A DNA stretch of 64,000 nucleotides from Diphasiastrum complanatum (Eukaryota > Streptophyta > Lycopodiopsida > Lycopodiales > Lycopodiaceae). The notes under the pieces are model-generated. The model saw only the letters and a program-made list of their open reading frames with translations, did not search any database and had not been told where the DNA came from. The translations under genes and the position numbers were made by a program. Positions 45,721-57,409 of this stretch are shown here, piece by piece. The stretch lies in contig MU832666.1 of the NCBI GenBank assembly GCA_029204225.1, positions 1 through 64,000 of the forward strand, read 5' to 3'. How positions within the stretch are numbered: the first letter of the stretch is position 1; every line of letters begins with the position of its first letter.

Positions 45721-46214
45721 CTCTACCGCATGTCTTAGATTCCACTATTTCTCTCCCTTGCATATGGCTGTCATCTCATCAAACCTTTGTGGAGCCTTGC
45801 CTTGTCTTTTTGACTTCTTTGGATCTTTAATCATTGTTGTACTTTTAGCTTCTTTCTATGTTCAATCCACTCAAATCATAGTTTCCTATTGTTTGTTTAT
45901 GGGTTCTTCTATGGCGGTCTCCCAACTAGAAGAGAACTAAGAATGGAGGAATGCTTAAGTTACACTATGGCAGTCTCCCACCTAGTGTAATGTAAATAAC
46001 AATACTGAGCTAATCTAAAACTAACTCCACAAGGGAATGGAAGCAAAGTAAATGAAAGATAATCCCATTACAACGTTCACATAAATTAACCAAATGAGGA
46101 AAGCTTAGTGGGGCTCGAGTACCTACGACCAAGTATTCTATCCACAAGTGGGAACACAAGTAGGCAAAACAAGATTACACAAAAGTGTTTCTATTAATCC
46201 AATAGCTTATACAA

Positions 46215-46555
46215 GTGTTGTTGGAGTCCCAAATCCACTCCTATATATGGAAAGAGTGGTGGGCCTAAGCTTAAACATTCTTATGGGACTAAGTCCAAAC
46301 TTAAAGCTAATTAACTTGTGCACTTACACTAACTTAGAATTAAACTTAACTTGAACTTAAGAATTAATTTAACTTAGGAATTAAATCTTAAACTTAGACT
46401 TTCTAAGTTTAACCACCCCAAATGATTGTTTGTAATAGTTAAACTTGAATAGAAAAAGGTCTAAGCATAAAGATTTCCTAATCTGAATTTACTTGTGGGC
46501 TTACAAAACACATGCCACAGTAAATTCAAATGTTGGGCTAACATAAGGGACAACA
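46215..46555 (-). repeat. Possible LTR next to a polypurine tract
   Basis: On the minus strand the stop codon of the ORF at 46567 is followed by agaggggataa and then TGTTGTCCCTTATG, the usual order of polypurine tract and LTR start. A TGTTGTTGGAGTCCC on the plus strand at 46215 could be the opposite end. The boundary is uncertain. Confidence 0.35.
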
Positions 46556-46566
46556 TTATCCCCTCT

Positions 46567-46920
46567 TTATTGGATTGGCGGTCCCACACCAATGGCTACT
46601 GCTCTTTGTAGGGCTGTGTCGTCGTAGGTCTCCTTATTGAGGGTGACTCTGATGGCATGCAGTTCTTTGCCAACGTGCTCCAACATTTGCCACCGTAGCT
46701 TGTTCAAAATGGGTCGCGGCCCATAATAGTGGAGCATATTCTGGAGGAAGCCATGCGTTTGCCAGATTTCCATCATGTCAACATGTAGGGCACTTGTCAT
46801 GGCCGCACGGTAATAAAACTGGGCCATGTTGAGGTGATCCATCTCAGTGACCAAGGGTTTATAAATATCCAACAGAATGGGAGGTAATAAGTGATCCCAA
46901 TGAGGTGCCAAGGGCGCCAA
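46567..46920 (-). CDS. Unrecognised ORF at the 3' end of a probable LTR element
   Basis: A clean 117-codon frame, MAPLAPHWDHLLPPILLDIY to ALQRAVAIGVGPPIQ, with internal MDHLNMAQFYYRAAMTSALH. It has no similarity to gag, RT or integrase that I can see. It ends three bases before a purine-rich stretch and a TGTTG LTR-like start, so it may be the last ORF of a retroelement (gag-only or extra ORF). It could also be chance. Confidence 0.35.
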   Translation of the reverse strand: MAPLAPHWDHLLPPILLDIYKPLVTEMDHLNMAQFYYRAAMTSALHVDMMEIWQTHGFLQNMLHYYGPRPILNKLRWQMLEHVGKELHAIRVTLNKETYDDTALQRAVAIGVGPPIQ

Positions 46921-47189
46921 GATTAATTAGAAGTTAATAAAAGGACTTTAGGCCAATTTGTTGGAATAAAATGTCGCAGGGTCTAATAGTCAAGTTAGTG
47001 AATAAAAGTGGGTTCCTTCTCAAATTCAAATTCAAATTCAAATTTAAAAATAATGAGGGAGGTAGGAATTGGCTAATAGGCTTTGAAGCCAAGGGCCCTA
47101 GAATTCACTATAAATAGGGATGCTGTGTAATTCATTTTTGATGTTCAATCAAGAAGGTGGAAACTCTACCAATTTTCAATTGGATGTGG

Positions 47190-47684
47190 TGATCATCATC
47201 ACCCTGTTATCATACAATATTGGCAAGTTTGAAAGCAGTATCATTATTGCGTCTTGATCATCTATGACAGATCCGACAGTGGCCATTTGTTGTAGCAGGT
47301 TCTTGAACTAGTTGATGTGATTATTTAGGGAATCACCGCTTGTCATCTTGAGGGAGAAGAATATTCTCTTGAGATGTAGCTTGGAAGCTACGTCATGCAC
47401 TTCATATAGGGTGCTCAAGATGTCCCAGAATTCTTTTGTGTTCTGAGCTTCAAACACATGGCCGATTTGTGTGTTTGATATTTTGAGGATGATAAGTGCG
47501 AAAGCTTTGCCATCCTTCAGCGTCCATCGGAAGATTGCAGCATTATCTGCTTCAAGTCTTGCCTCTGCACCAATAACAACACCATACAAGCCATTAGCAC
47601 AATTTTCATTTTAAATTTTCACAAATAGTAATTGAATCCATCAAGCTTGTCCATAATGGGACTGGCTTACCCTTGGGTGTCCAT
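47190..47684 (-). pseudogene. Copia gag (same family as 10.0 and 17.5 kb)
   Basis: The minus-strand frame includes FRWTLKDGKAFALIILKISN, TQIGHVFEAQNTKEFWDILS and KLHLKRIFFSLKMTSGDSLN. With a frame shift, the N-terminus is PIMDKLDGFNYYL and the C-terminal part is DAIMILLSNLPILYDN. Its leader (47685-47790) matches the leader of the copy at 57.8-57.95 kb base by base with few changes. The PBS and LTR expected next are found 3.4 kb away at 51.2-52.2 kb. Confidence 0.85.
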
Positions 47685-47790
47685 GTGAAAGTTAGTTTAA
47701 GTGATAGTGATAACTATCAGTGACTTAAAAATGAAAATCCAATTTAATTTATAGAACAAGAAAATAATTGTTCTATCGAATGCTTGAACG

Positions 47791-48279
47791 TTGTTTTGAT
47801 TGTTGAGTAGGGGAAGCCATACAAATCACATCTAAATATTTGCCGGGAAAAAGACCCATTTTCAAGTTATTTTTGATGAAAAATCATCGCCACGCGCTAT
47901 TACGCCGATGCGAAACTGCTTAAAATTGATGCATAAATGGCCCATTATGGCCGGTTGCACTTTTATTGAAACTCTATCTATTTATTGATTTACACTGGAC
48001 TTAAATTTATTTAAGAGGCCTATGCCCCTAGTTCTCGGGTTTTTCGGGGCTGGGAGGTGCCAATTCATCTTAAAAACCAGTTAAATTACAACTTTATTCA
48101 CCATAGGCCACTTTAGTGGTTTAAAAGCAGTTTAAGGACTCAGCCCTTAAGTTTGGGCCCAACTACTAAAAGCCCCTATTGGTGCCCATTCATGAAGAGG
48201 TGCACCTTTTTGGATCCCAGCCCTCCGTAGCATTACAGAGAGCCAGCCTCTACGTAACAAGATCCATTGTTCATTGTTC

Positions 48280-48325
<46 letters not shown>

Positions 48326-50940
48326 TAGTGTGGAGAAGCTTGGGGAGAAAGGGAAGGAGTAGAAGTTGTTTTGCTTGGTGCCTCCCATCTCCTCCACTTC
48401 CAATTTGTGCTCAATCCCACAAAGACAAGGAGGAGGAAAGGAGAAGAGGCAGATGATTGTTGGGTGCCTTCCACTTTAAACTCTGTTCATTTTCATTGTT
48501 ATTGATTTGCTTCTTACTCTTTAGCATTGTGTTTTCACCATTTCATTTGTGAAATCAGATTTGGTGTTATTTGTCTTTGCTGCCTCTAACCCGGTGGTTG
48601 TAGGTTTTGGAATTGTGAGAAGTTTTGCTGCCTCATTTACAAGGATCTGAGGCTTGAAAGATTGCTCTCTCTCTGCCTTACAATTGTTTGAATCATTTTC
48701 TTGAGATTCTAATTGTAATTGATTGTGTTTTTTTTTAGTCTCAGAAATCTAAGAATTATTTGTGTCTTGTTTACTGTTGTGATAGAGTTTTTTTAAACTA
48801 CTGAAGCTTGCTAGTAATATTGTTGTTTTGTGTGTGAAGTGAATCATAAGCCATTCTGTAACCTGGTAATTGTTGGTTTCTCATACATCTACCATATTGT
48901 TCCATTTGTCAGTAGGTTATTGGATCTAAACCCATTCTGTATCCTGGTTAATCAGTGGTTTGTATTTCATTAGCCAATCAAATCTGTGAATCTATACATA
49001 GTGAGCCACATGCGCTTTCAAATCTGCTTGAAGAATGCTTGAAAGTGTGAGCCTTGAGCCTTCCATCTCTGTGAGAGGTCTGAACTCCTGCAAATCTGAG
49101 TTTTCAGTCACTCATTACCATTTAAACCTGAGTGTATGAATAACCATGTGGATATTTAGGAAATCTGGTCTAAATCATTGAAGAATCACTTTCCTTCTAA
49201 GAGATAGGTGTTTCTCTTGCCTATCTTGAGGATCTGTTTTGCAACATTCTGTTGCAATGGTTAGAAATTATTGCCAAATGCAAACTACTTTAGATCTGTG
49301 TTGCGCTTGCCCTGCTTGTGTGCCCATTATTTCCCTTACCTGATCAGCGTTCATCTTCTTCACTCCCTGCCTAGGGCTCCTGTCCTACGCCCTCTATCTG
49401 CCTGCGGGTTCGCCCATCTGCCCTGTCTGCGGCCCTTCCTAACCTGTAGCTGTAGCAGACCCTCGCTGCCTGGCCACGCCCTCTCTCCTTCCTGCTATTT
49501 GCGTCCCACCTACGGCCACTTCACAGATTAACCTGCAGCCTGAGGACCCACCAATCTATCCCTACTTGTGTCCCATTCTTTTTATCTGCGGGACCCTGAT
49601 GACAAAAGAAGCATGTGAGCGGCCCATTTCAAACCTTGTCTCCAATGGTTTTGATAACATTTCATACCCTGAAATCGTTGATTAGAAAGGCCTTAAGACC
49701 TGTGAAATCAATGTTCTAAGGATAAATCATTGAGTGAGATTTGTGGCCAATATTGGGAGCAAATTACTTGATGGGAAATAGATTCAATGCTCTGCAGCTG
49801 TCCATATTCCATAATCTCTTTGTGTCACAAGTCCTAATGTAGAACCTATGAACTAGAAATGTAGATTGACATTTGTGACAAACCCTAAACTCTAAATAGT
49901 GGGATAAAGGAGTGTATTTTCTCACATTGACTTCGTAACCCGATTGAGGAGAGGAGCTAGTTTGATAGGTTGCCGTAGATTGTTAGTGAGGGCTGACAAG
50001 CTAGCCTGACATTTCTAAAGCCAATGCTACACTAAGGGAAACACTGAACTTATTCCCCTCTTGCTGCTATTTTATCGGTGTCACTGGTTCGTTATTGTCA
50101 GTAGACCGTTAGGAATTTGCCTTGTCGATTGCCACTGAAAGTGCCTGTGATCATGAACGCTGTATTTTCGACTCCATATCCAATGGAGCTTGAGCTGTAA
50201 TTGTGGCATAGACCGACTTCCGTTAGCATTTCTCTAGATTGGCAGTCTATTTGGGGGCCGTTTTATAATCCTTCACTAAAGAAATCAGAGAAATCAATAA
50301 AAATCATTCATTTCCGCTATTTTGGTGACAAAAGGGACAAAATCTTCATCAAACATTGATAAATTTTTGTTCCCTTAAAACCAACCTTCGCCGACTTGCA
50401 GAGAGTACTGTCATGATGCAGTGAAGCTACAGTTTGAAGGGCGAAGGTTACTTCTCATCCGATTTTCAAAATTTGAACAAAAGCCACCAAAAAAATGAAA
50501 AAAACTCTAAAAACCAAAACATACGGAAAAGCAACCCGCCTGGTCTCCTGTACCTAGATTTGACCCAGTTCTATCTATATCCACTTTCTCATACTTTATT
50601 AAGTGAGTTGTAAATGTTTTTTTGGCATACACATCTTCCCCCTTGTGTATAATCTTGAATGCTTTATGCTTGTTCACTATCATTACACATTCAGCTGTTA
50701 TTATGTTTTTCGCACATAGGCTCACTTCAATCAATGTATGAAAAACAATATTAGATAGGCAGTGTATGTCTAAAGACTTGGAAGAGGATAGATCTCTGTT
50801 AGCAGCAGTAGCCTGCGGTCGAGAGATTGACTCTATCTAGCTTAACATAGGAATCCATGACAGAGCGCAACGCATTATCTGACATCCCATAAGAGGTACC
50901 ACTTGTGAATTTGAACTCCTTGCCATTGTTCATACTTTAA
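47791..50940. other. Inserted non-coding DNA, possibly a Gypsy LTR and leader
   Basis: This segment appears to interrupt a Copia leader. It has no confident ORF. It carries a (GA)n run, and near 50250 a tatttgggggccgtt word reminiscent of Gypsy primer binding sites (TTTGGCGCCGTT type). I regard it as the 5' part of a decayed Gypsy-like insertion, but its ends are not certain. Confidence 0.3.
48284..48322. repeat. (GA)n microsatellite
   Basis: About 39 bases of GA between ttcattt and actagtgtgg. Confidence 0.95.
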
Positions 50941-50959
50941 ATATCTAGCACACGATATA

Positions 50960-51203
50960 AATGGCGTTTGTTACAGAGTTTGGCACGTTTGCATATATTG
51001 TTATGCCATTTGATCTATGCAATGCCCCATCGACATTCCAAAGAGTGTGCAACGAGCTTTCAAGGATCTGTTACACAAGCATCTAGAGATTTATCTTGAT
51101 GATCTTGTACATTCATCTGAGAATAAGCATTTCGATGCCCTTGAACAAGTGTTCATTCGCTGTCAAAGGTTTGGAATTTCGTTGAATCCCGAAAAGTGCC
51201 ACC
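50960..51203 (+). pseudogene. Gypsy reverse transcriptase fragment
   Basis: Frames read FVTEFGTFAYIVMPFDLCNA with PSTFQRVC. After a one-base shift they continue RAFKDLLHKHLEIYLDDLVH (catalytic YLDD), then QVFIRCQRFGISLNPEKCH. This is the central palm region of Ty3/Gypsy RT. It stops dead at the junction with a Copia leader. Confidence 0.85.
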
Positions 51204-51241
51204 GAGTTCTGTAGAAAGCTTACCAAGCTATAATAATAATA

Positions 51242-51253
51242 GCTCTGATACCA
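51242..51253 (-). promoter_or_regulatory. Primer binding site (minus strand)
   Basis: The plus-strand GCTCTGATACCA is the complement of TGGTATCAGAGC. It directly adjoins the LTR at 51254-52220 on its internal side. Confidence 0.85.
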
Positions 51254-52220
51254 TGTTGGGGATATATGAGAGAGAAGAATCTGTGAGGATGGATTGATAG
51301 GTCGAACAATCGGATCAGAATGATCCTACTACTGTGCGAAAGCAATGGTCTACTAATTCCCTCTGTGTGTGCATGACTACAATAGTAGGCAAACACAAAA
51401 TAGAGCTTAAATGTGTGTATGCGGAAACAGAAGAGCAGACAGTTTGACAAATCAATTAGAGAGTCAAACAGAAAGCGGAAAGCATGCAACTTTGTGGAAA
51501 TCTAAACACAAAACCAAACAATAATTTATTCAGATTGAATGTATAAAAATACAAGTCAGATGATGTTGGTGAGCACAAAACAATAGTGGGTGGAAACACG
51601 TGCCCACAAGGCTAACTACGATCTATAATAGCTATGAGCTTATTCTGACAATCAGTCTGAAAGAAAGAATCAATGCTTGAAAGCATCTACTATGTCTGTC
51701 TCTGGTAAGCTGTCATCTTGGCATCTATGAGCACTCGAGCGTATATACAATCAGCCTATCTTGTGGCATTAGCATTATTAATTGATTATAGTGATCAACT
51801 ATATACAATTACATTTGTGCATATGTATGTACAAGAAGGTGGTGTGGAGCCATTGCGTCATCTGGAGTAAATCATGGCTGCTATTGTCATTGTCCAAACA
51901 ATACAAGAAGTGGATGTGAGAAGGCTTCGACTATTTGGAGTTGAGCATGTTGCTGCTGATAGTCAATGGAGTCAAGATAGTTGTTTGAAGGTCCTCGACA
52001 ATGGTCAGTTGAGTCAATAAGTTAGACTCCTTGATAAGTCGGCCAAGTCGGGCTTCCCCGATAGTTTGACCAACTTTGACAAGTCAAACTGCCACTCTCT
52101 TTCTTGTCTTCGATAATAGAGTATTTCAGTAGATTATGCGACAATATGTGTGAAACTGCAGCAATATAAACGGAGTTAGATTAACATGGGATTTAGGAGA
52201 GTAGAGGAATAAATCCAACA
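51254..52220 (-). repeat. Copia 5' LTR (minus-strand element)
   Basis: On the minus strand it begins TGTTGGATTTATTCC and ends CCCCAACA, with TGTTGG/CCAACA inverted ends, and is followed by the PBS. Length is 967 bp. It is clearly homologous to the 750-bp LTR at 57986-58735; shared stretches include gatcctactactg, ttattcagattgaatgtat and gaataaatccaaca. Confidence 0.88.
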
Positions 52221-52670
52221 GTATCAGGTTCTGATCCAATGGGGAGAGAGTAAACGAAGAGATAGGAGTGGGGATCTAAGCCAACTAAGGTTGTCAAACT
52301 TAGTGTGGGGTCTAAATGTGGAATGGCTTAGATCTAGATGTGTGATTCATTATCATTTCTTCTTTTGTTTTTGGTGTTTTCTAGGTTTGCTTTCTTCTTC
52401 TCTTGGTTCTTGGCTTCTTTGGCTTATCTAGGCATCTTTGGCTCTAGATTTTCTCCTCAATAGGTTGATCTTCTCAAGGGGGGTGAACAATGGAAGGAAA
52501 TCTACCTAAGAATCTTTAAGCATCTCAAAAATTCCGGAAGCTCCAAGGGGGTCGGAATCATCGAACATGTCCACGAAAGCCTGGATATTTGGTGAAATCG
52601 CTCGAGTTTGTGGGGGATGTGGCAGCCTGGACAGCTGTGATTGGAATGGTGGATCCAATGGTCACAAACT
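52221..52670. other. Non-coding spacer
   Basis: T-rich and G-rich segments between the Copia LTR and the ORF downstream of the Gypsy integrase. Possibly the 3' untranslated region or LTR of the Gypsy element, but no border seen. Confidence 0.3.
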
Positions 52671-52674
52671 GACC

Positions 52675-53187
52675 CTATGTGGAAACAGAGGCGAGGGAAG
52701 CATCGATGGACTGGGGGATGGGTAGCTCAGTGCGAATTGCAGCAGGAGGTGGAAGCGCAACTGAAGAGGTTTGCCTAGTCTGACAATGTGACAAGGGAGG
52801 CGAGTCAGGTATAACAACTTTGCTGCGCACACGATGGCGACTGTGTGAGCTTGAGGCCTGGTGGGATGACTCGGTCGGTGCTTCCTCGTAGATAGACAAT
52901 AAGGAATCGACATTGAACCCACGAATTTTGTCCTCCAAGTATGGTATCATAACAAGAAGGTGAAGATTGAAAGTAAGGCACAAGAGTGTATCAGATAGTT
53001 GTAGGAAAGTTTGAAAAAGTTCTGGTCGCGAAATGTTTTCAAGAGCTCCGCTAGCACAAGTCAGAAATGAATCGAATTCATCCTTGTAGGTGAATTTGGA
53101 GGGTCCATTAGACAAAGTACTAGTTTGGTTGATCAGTTCTGGACAAAAATCTACAAGCATGATCAGCACTGTGAATTTAGCTTCCAA
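52675..53187 (-). CDS. ORF of unknown function downstream of Gypsy integrase
   Basis: An uninterrupted 170-codon frame beginning MEAKFTVLIMLVDFCPELIN. It includes KFTYKDEFDSFLTCASGALE, a hydrophobic LLCLTFNLHLLVMIPYLEDK and a Ser/Arg/Pro-rich tail. It lies 67 bp beyond the integrase C-terminus of the decayed Gypsy element on the same strand. Some plant Gypsy lineages (Athila, Tat) carry an extra ORF here, but I see no envelope-type signal peptide or transmembrane pair and no known motif. Being intact next to a broken pol is unusual. It may equally be a separate fragment. Confidence 0.35.
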   Translation of the reverse strand: MEAKFTVLIMLVDFCPELINQTSTLSNGPSKFTYKDEFDSFLTCASGALENISRPELFQTFLQLSDTLLCLTFNLHLLVMIPYLEDKIRGFNVDSLLSIYEEAPTESSHQASSSHSRHRVRSKVVIPDSPPLSHCQTRQTSSVALPPPAAIRTELPIPQSIDASLASVST

Positions 53188-53253
53188 AAATCTCGGCGAA
53201 GGTTCTAGACCAAAATAGCAGTCTGACGAACCTTCTGAAGATCGGGCGAAGGT

Positions 53254-55905
53254 TTAACATTCGCCTAAGACCATCCTTCGCCTTATTTCTTTAACTTTGT
53301 ACGGACCTTCACCTATAAACTTCAATTTTCCTTTAATTAGCTTCATTTTGTACATTAGTGCTAGATCTCCTTCCTTCAGATTCTTTTTGTGTAGTCGGCG
53401 ATCGTGCCATGGCTTATGATGGGCTTTCTCTGCTGCTAATGCATGAACTGCCATCAATCTGGTTTCACATAGTTTATGCAAAGTCACATGACACATCTGT
53501 AAGAATTTCACATCATCCAACTATTCCGTTGCCGCTATGCATAGGGATGGTACCAAAAATTCAATTGGCATAACAACATCTTGATCGTAGACAAGTTGGA
53601 ATGGCGTTTGATTCGTACTACCTTTGTAAGCTGTTCTGAATGTCCATAATATTGAATAAAGCTTATGTTCCCAATCAGAATGACTTGCTTCGACTTTTTT
53701 CGTCATAATGTTGCAGAGAATCTTATTGGAAGATTCAGCTTAACCATTACCCCTCGGATAATAAGGAGTACTAAAGCGATGAATAACAAAAAAAGTCTTC
53801 CAATAGACACTTTATCATTTCATTCACAAAATGTGTTTCATGATCACTTACGAACTTGATAGGACATCCAAATCTAGTAATGACGTTTTCATAGAGGAAA
53901 TTAGCCATTGATTTTGCATCTACAACTCGAACTACTTTTTCTTCAACCCATTTGGTCATATAATTAGTTGCAACAATGATAAATTTGGCTTGAGACCCTC
54001 GTGTCGTAGGATGAATACGACCAACACAGTCAAGGCCCCATTTCTCGAATGGTGCTTGTGATAAAATTGGATGTAAGGGTTCATAATTCTGTCATGTAGG
54101 ACGACGTGCTCGTTGACAAATGTCACATGACTAAATATAATCTTCTATGATCTTTATGAAGTGTAGGCCACCAACATCCTGATTGTAAAAGTTTGCGAAT
54201 ACTGATATCTGTTGAAAAATGTCCTCCGCTCATTCCATCATGTGAAAACATGATAAGTTCAGGTACTTCATGCGACAAAACACATCTTCGCAAAATATCA
54301 TTCATTCCTCAGTGATACAATTGTTCGACAATCAATTGATAAGGTTGTGCCTTAAGAATCAATTGTCTCTTTTGTACTTTTGTCAATGAATCATTAGGTT
54401 GGCCTAGCGTAAGGTATTCAACAATATTGGCTGCCCACTCAGGTACTGCTTCAACATAGAACAACATAGCGTCTGGTAGTTCATCATCTACTTCAGTATT
54501 AACTGGTGCTGATTCAATCCTTGAAACATGATCAGCCAGATAGTGTTGTTTACCCTTTCGAACCACAACTCAAAAATCGAACTCGGTCAATAAAAGTAGC
54601 CATCTTGCAATACGCCCCGTGTTACATGTATTGTTCACCAAATAAAGTAACGGCTGATAATCAATATAAAATGCAAAATGTGTTGCCAATAGATAATGTC
54701 AAAACTTCTTAACAGAGAAAATCATGGCCAATGCTTCGCATATGATTGTCGAATAATTCTTCTCAGGATCTGTATGTTGTCTGCTTGCAAACCTGATAGG
54801 ATAATTCTTCTTATATTCACCTGGTTGCGTCAGAACTGATCCAATGGCATATTTTGATGCATTAGTATGAACATGGAACTCAATTGTCCAAATTGGTGCT
54901 CGTAGTATTGGTGCAGAAGCTAAAGCTTTCTTTAATTTCTCAAATGCTTCCAGCTCTACTGTCCAAATTGGTACAATAGTCAACTTATATATAGGTCTTG
55001 CTAACTCTTCAAAGAATAGAATAAATATCCGATAGTAATTTGCATGGCCCATAAAGACATAGACTCCTCGAATCGTTCCAAGCGGCGATAACTCGACGAT
55101 GACTTTGATTTTGGAATAATCCGTAGCAATGCCATGTCTTGATATCACATGTCCAAGGACAACTCCATGAGTGACCCAAATTTGACATTTTTCTAGATTT
55201 AAGGAGATTTGGTACTTACGACAATGTTCAAATACTTTTTCTAAACAATCCAGATGGTCTGTATCCGCACTATGGAGTCCGAGATCATCCAAGTAGATTT
55301 CAAAGAATTTCTGCAAGTAGTCCTTAAAGGCAAACTGCATGACTCGTTGAAATGAACTAGGTGCATTACAAAGTCCAAATGACATCACTTTATAAGCATA
55401 AGTTTCTCATTCTGTCGCAAAAGTTGTTTTATGACGATCTGCAGGTGTGATCTTGACTTGGTTGTAACCATTAAATCCATCCAAAAAACTACATGCTTCT
55501 GCTCCAACAAGACGGTCCAAAATGCTTTCAGTAAAGGGTATCGGAAAGTGATCCTTCCGTGTCACTTTGTTCAAAGCTTTGAGGTTCACACAAATTCTCA
55601 TCTTTCCATTCTTCTTAGGAACAATGACAATTGGTAAAACCCACACTGTATGTTCGATTTCGTAAATAAAGTCGGCTTCAAGTTGTCTTTGTAGCTCTTT
55701 CTTTATAAGTTTAATAACATTTGGATTACAGCGATAAAATTTTGTGACCTTTGAAACTGCATCAGACATTAAGGGTATCGTATGCTCAATAACCGAGGTA
55801 GGAATACTTTTGAGATCCTTGTATGTCCAAGCAAACACAGGCCAAGCTCGGAATGACGAGGCATAACCAATAACCATATACATCTGGAGTGACCGGCTAT
55901 CCACG
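53254..55905 (-). pseudogene. Gypsy pol pseudogene (RT, RNase H, integrase)
   Basis: On the minus strand from 55.9 kb: VWVLPIVIVPKKNGKMRICV and LDGFNGYNQVKITPADRHKT (RT N-part). Then come FGLCNAPSSFQRVMQFAFKD and FFEIYLDDLGLHS (catalytic YLDD), and RNase H with FHVHTNASKYAIGSVLTQPG, in which the usual DAS is NAS. NYSTIICEALAMIFSVKKF follows. The integrase zinc region (GGHFSTDISIRKLL, GCWWPTLHKD), core (ITRFGCPIKFVSDHETHF; FRTAYKGSTNQTPFQLVY) and C-terminal KLKFIGEGPYKVKEI follow. Stops divide it into six or more frames. Gag, protease and LTRs are not visible. Confidence 0.9.
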
Positions 55906-56690
55906 TTAGAAATTATTTCGATTCCTTTATACAAGACATGGACGTAACACATGGCCTTGAATCCCTTGAAGCATTCAAAGACTTCTGATTTGTGCTTAAT
56001 GAACATGACTGTAGACCATCTAAAATAATCATCAATGTAGGTGATAAAATAAATTGCATCTCCTAAGGAGGAGTTGCCATTGGACCACAAAGGTCGCTAT
56101 GTACAAGATAATACATATTTTGTTTTGATGGAATGTGATTTGGGAAATCTGCTTCTAGAGTGTTTGCCATAGATGCAAGATTCACAGAAAAAAGATTTCA
56201 TATCTAATGAAAGAGAAAATACAATCTATCTACTAAATTATTACAATGCATGTAATAAAGTGATCTTGTATTCATGTGTCCAAATCGACTATGCCATAGT
56301 ATAGCATGATCATTTACATTTTCATTTCAACTACTAGCTAATGCAACTGAGTCAGATAATACATATAAATTTTTGACTCTAGTGCAGGTACTCAGAGTAG
56401 TATCTTTATCAAAGATTGTACACTATTCAGATGAGAAAGTAACAGTGTAGCCTTCATCAGTTATCTTGGAAATTGACAACAGGTTCTTAGACAACTGAGG
56501 TATGTGAAGAACATTCAGAACAACAATAGAAAGAGTATTCTTGAACATAATATCAATTGTTCATTTGCCTTCAATGCAGATGGTGCTTGAATCTCCGAGA
56601 TAGATGAATTGATCTCTGGTATTAGCTTCGTATTCAGTAAACCACTCCCGTCGGGGTGTCATGTGTTAGGTTGCGCCACTATCCAGGTAC
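55906..56690 (-). pseudogene. Copia protease-integrase fragment
   Basis: Minus-strand frames give a protease start (DSWYLDSGAT, stop, HMTPRREWF), then IYLGDSSTICIEGKW, LNVLHIPQLSKNLLSISKIT, the GAG-pre-integrase end KSFFCESCIYGKHSRSRFPK, and the integrase core YFITYIDDYFRWSTVMFIKH. It ends in frame near 55910, where Gypsy sequence continues. Neither gag nor RT of this element is attached. Confidence 0.85.
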
Positions 56691-56699
56691 CAGCTGTCA

Positions 56700-57400
56700 T
56701 AGTCTTCATAGATATTGTTGTAAGCCATTAACAATTCTGGTGGTTGTCGTCATTAGAGATATGCTCCTTGAATTCCATCACATTGGTGGAGTTAGGCTAT
56801 TGTTGTTGTTGCTCCTTTGCCTCGTTGTAGATGCGGATGTGACACTCTTTGATGTCGTGATTCGCTCTCTTACTGTGTGATGGTGGAAATGTGTGTTTTC
56901 ATCCTACCAAGATTATGCTCTAGTTCCATTCTACCACATTTGGATGCAACAAGGGATCAACAACAATTATAGTTGCAACATGTTATTGATCAAACATCAT
57001 CGTGTCAGTGATAAGCATTGAAACATTTTGGATTCTCAACTTGAAAGCACTACAATATTCGCTAAACAACAAGAATAGAATGTAGTATAAAGTGTGTAAG
57101 GCCTTTATCAGATTGGATATTTTACATATTTTGATTGACATCCAAGAAGATGGGACAATTTCAAAGCACATATTAGAAGGGTTGATTACCTTGGTATCCA
57201 AGAAAAAGAAAGCAAATTTGATCTGGACTTTTGACCCTTAACTATGCTGAATACTCAATGACATTACAAAGTATAATGAACCTATTTTGCATGTACATTG
57301 GAGCATGACCTAGCTAGGTACATACATGGGTTTGACGAAGAAGAAAACAACATATGACAATGTTCTCAACAAATCTATTGCCATAGATGTGGCCTTTCTC
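56700..57400. other. Non-coding
   Basis: No recognised coding or repeat signature between the Copia protease fragment and the gag fragment that ends near 57410. Confidence 0.35.
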
Positions 57401-57409
57401 AAAATATAC

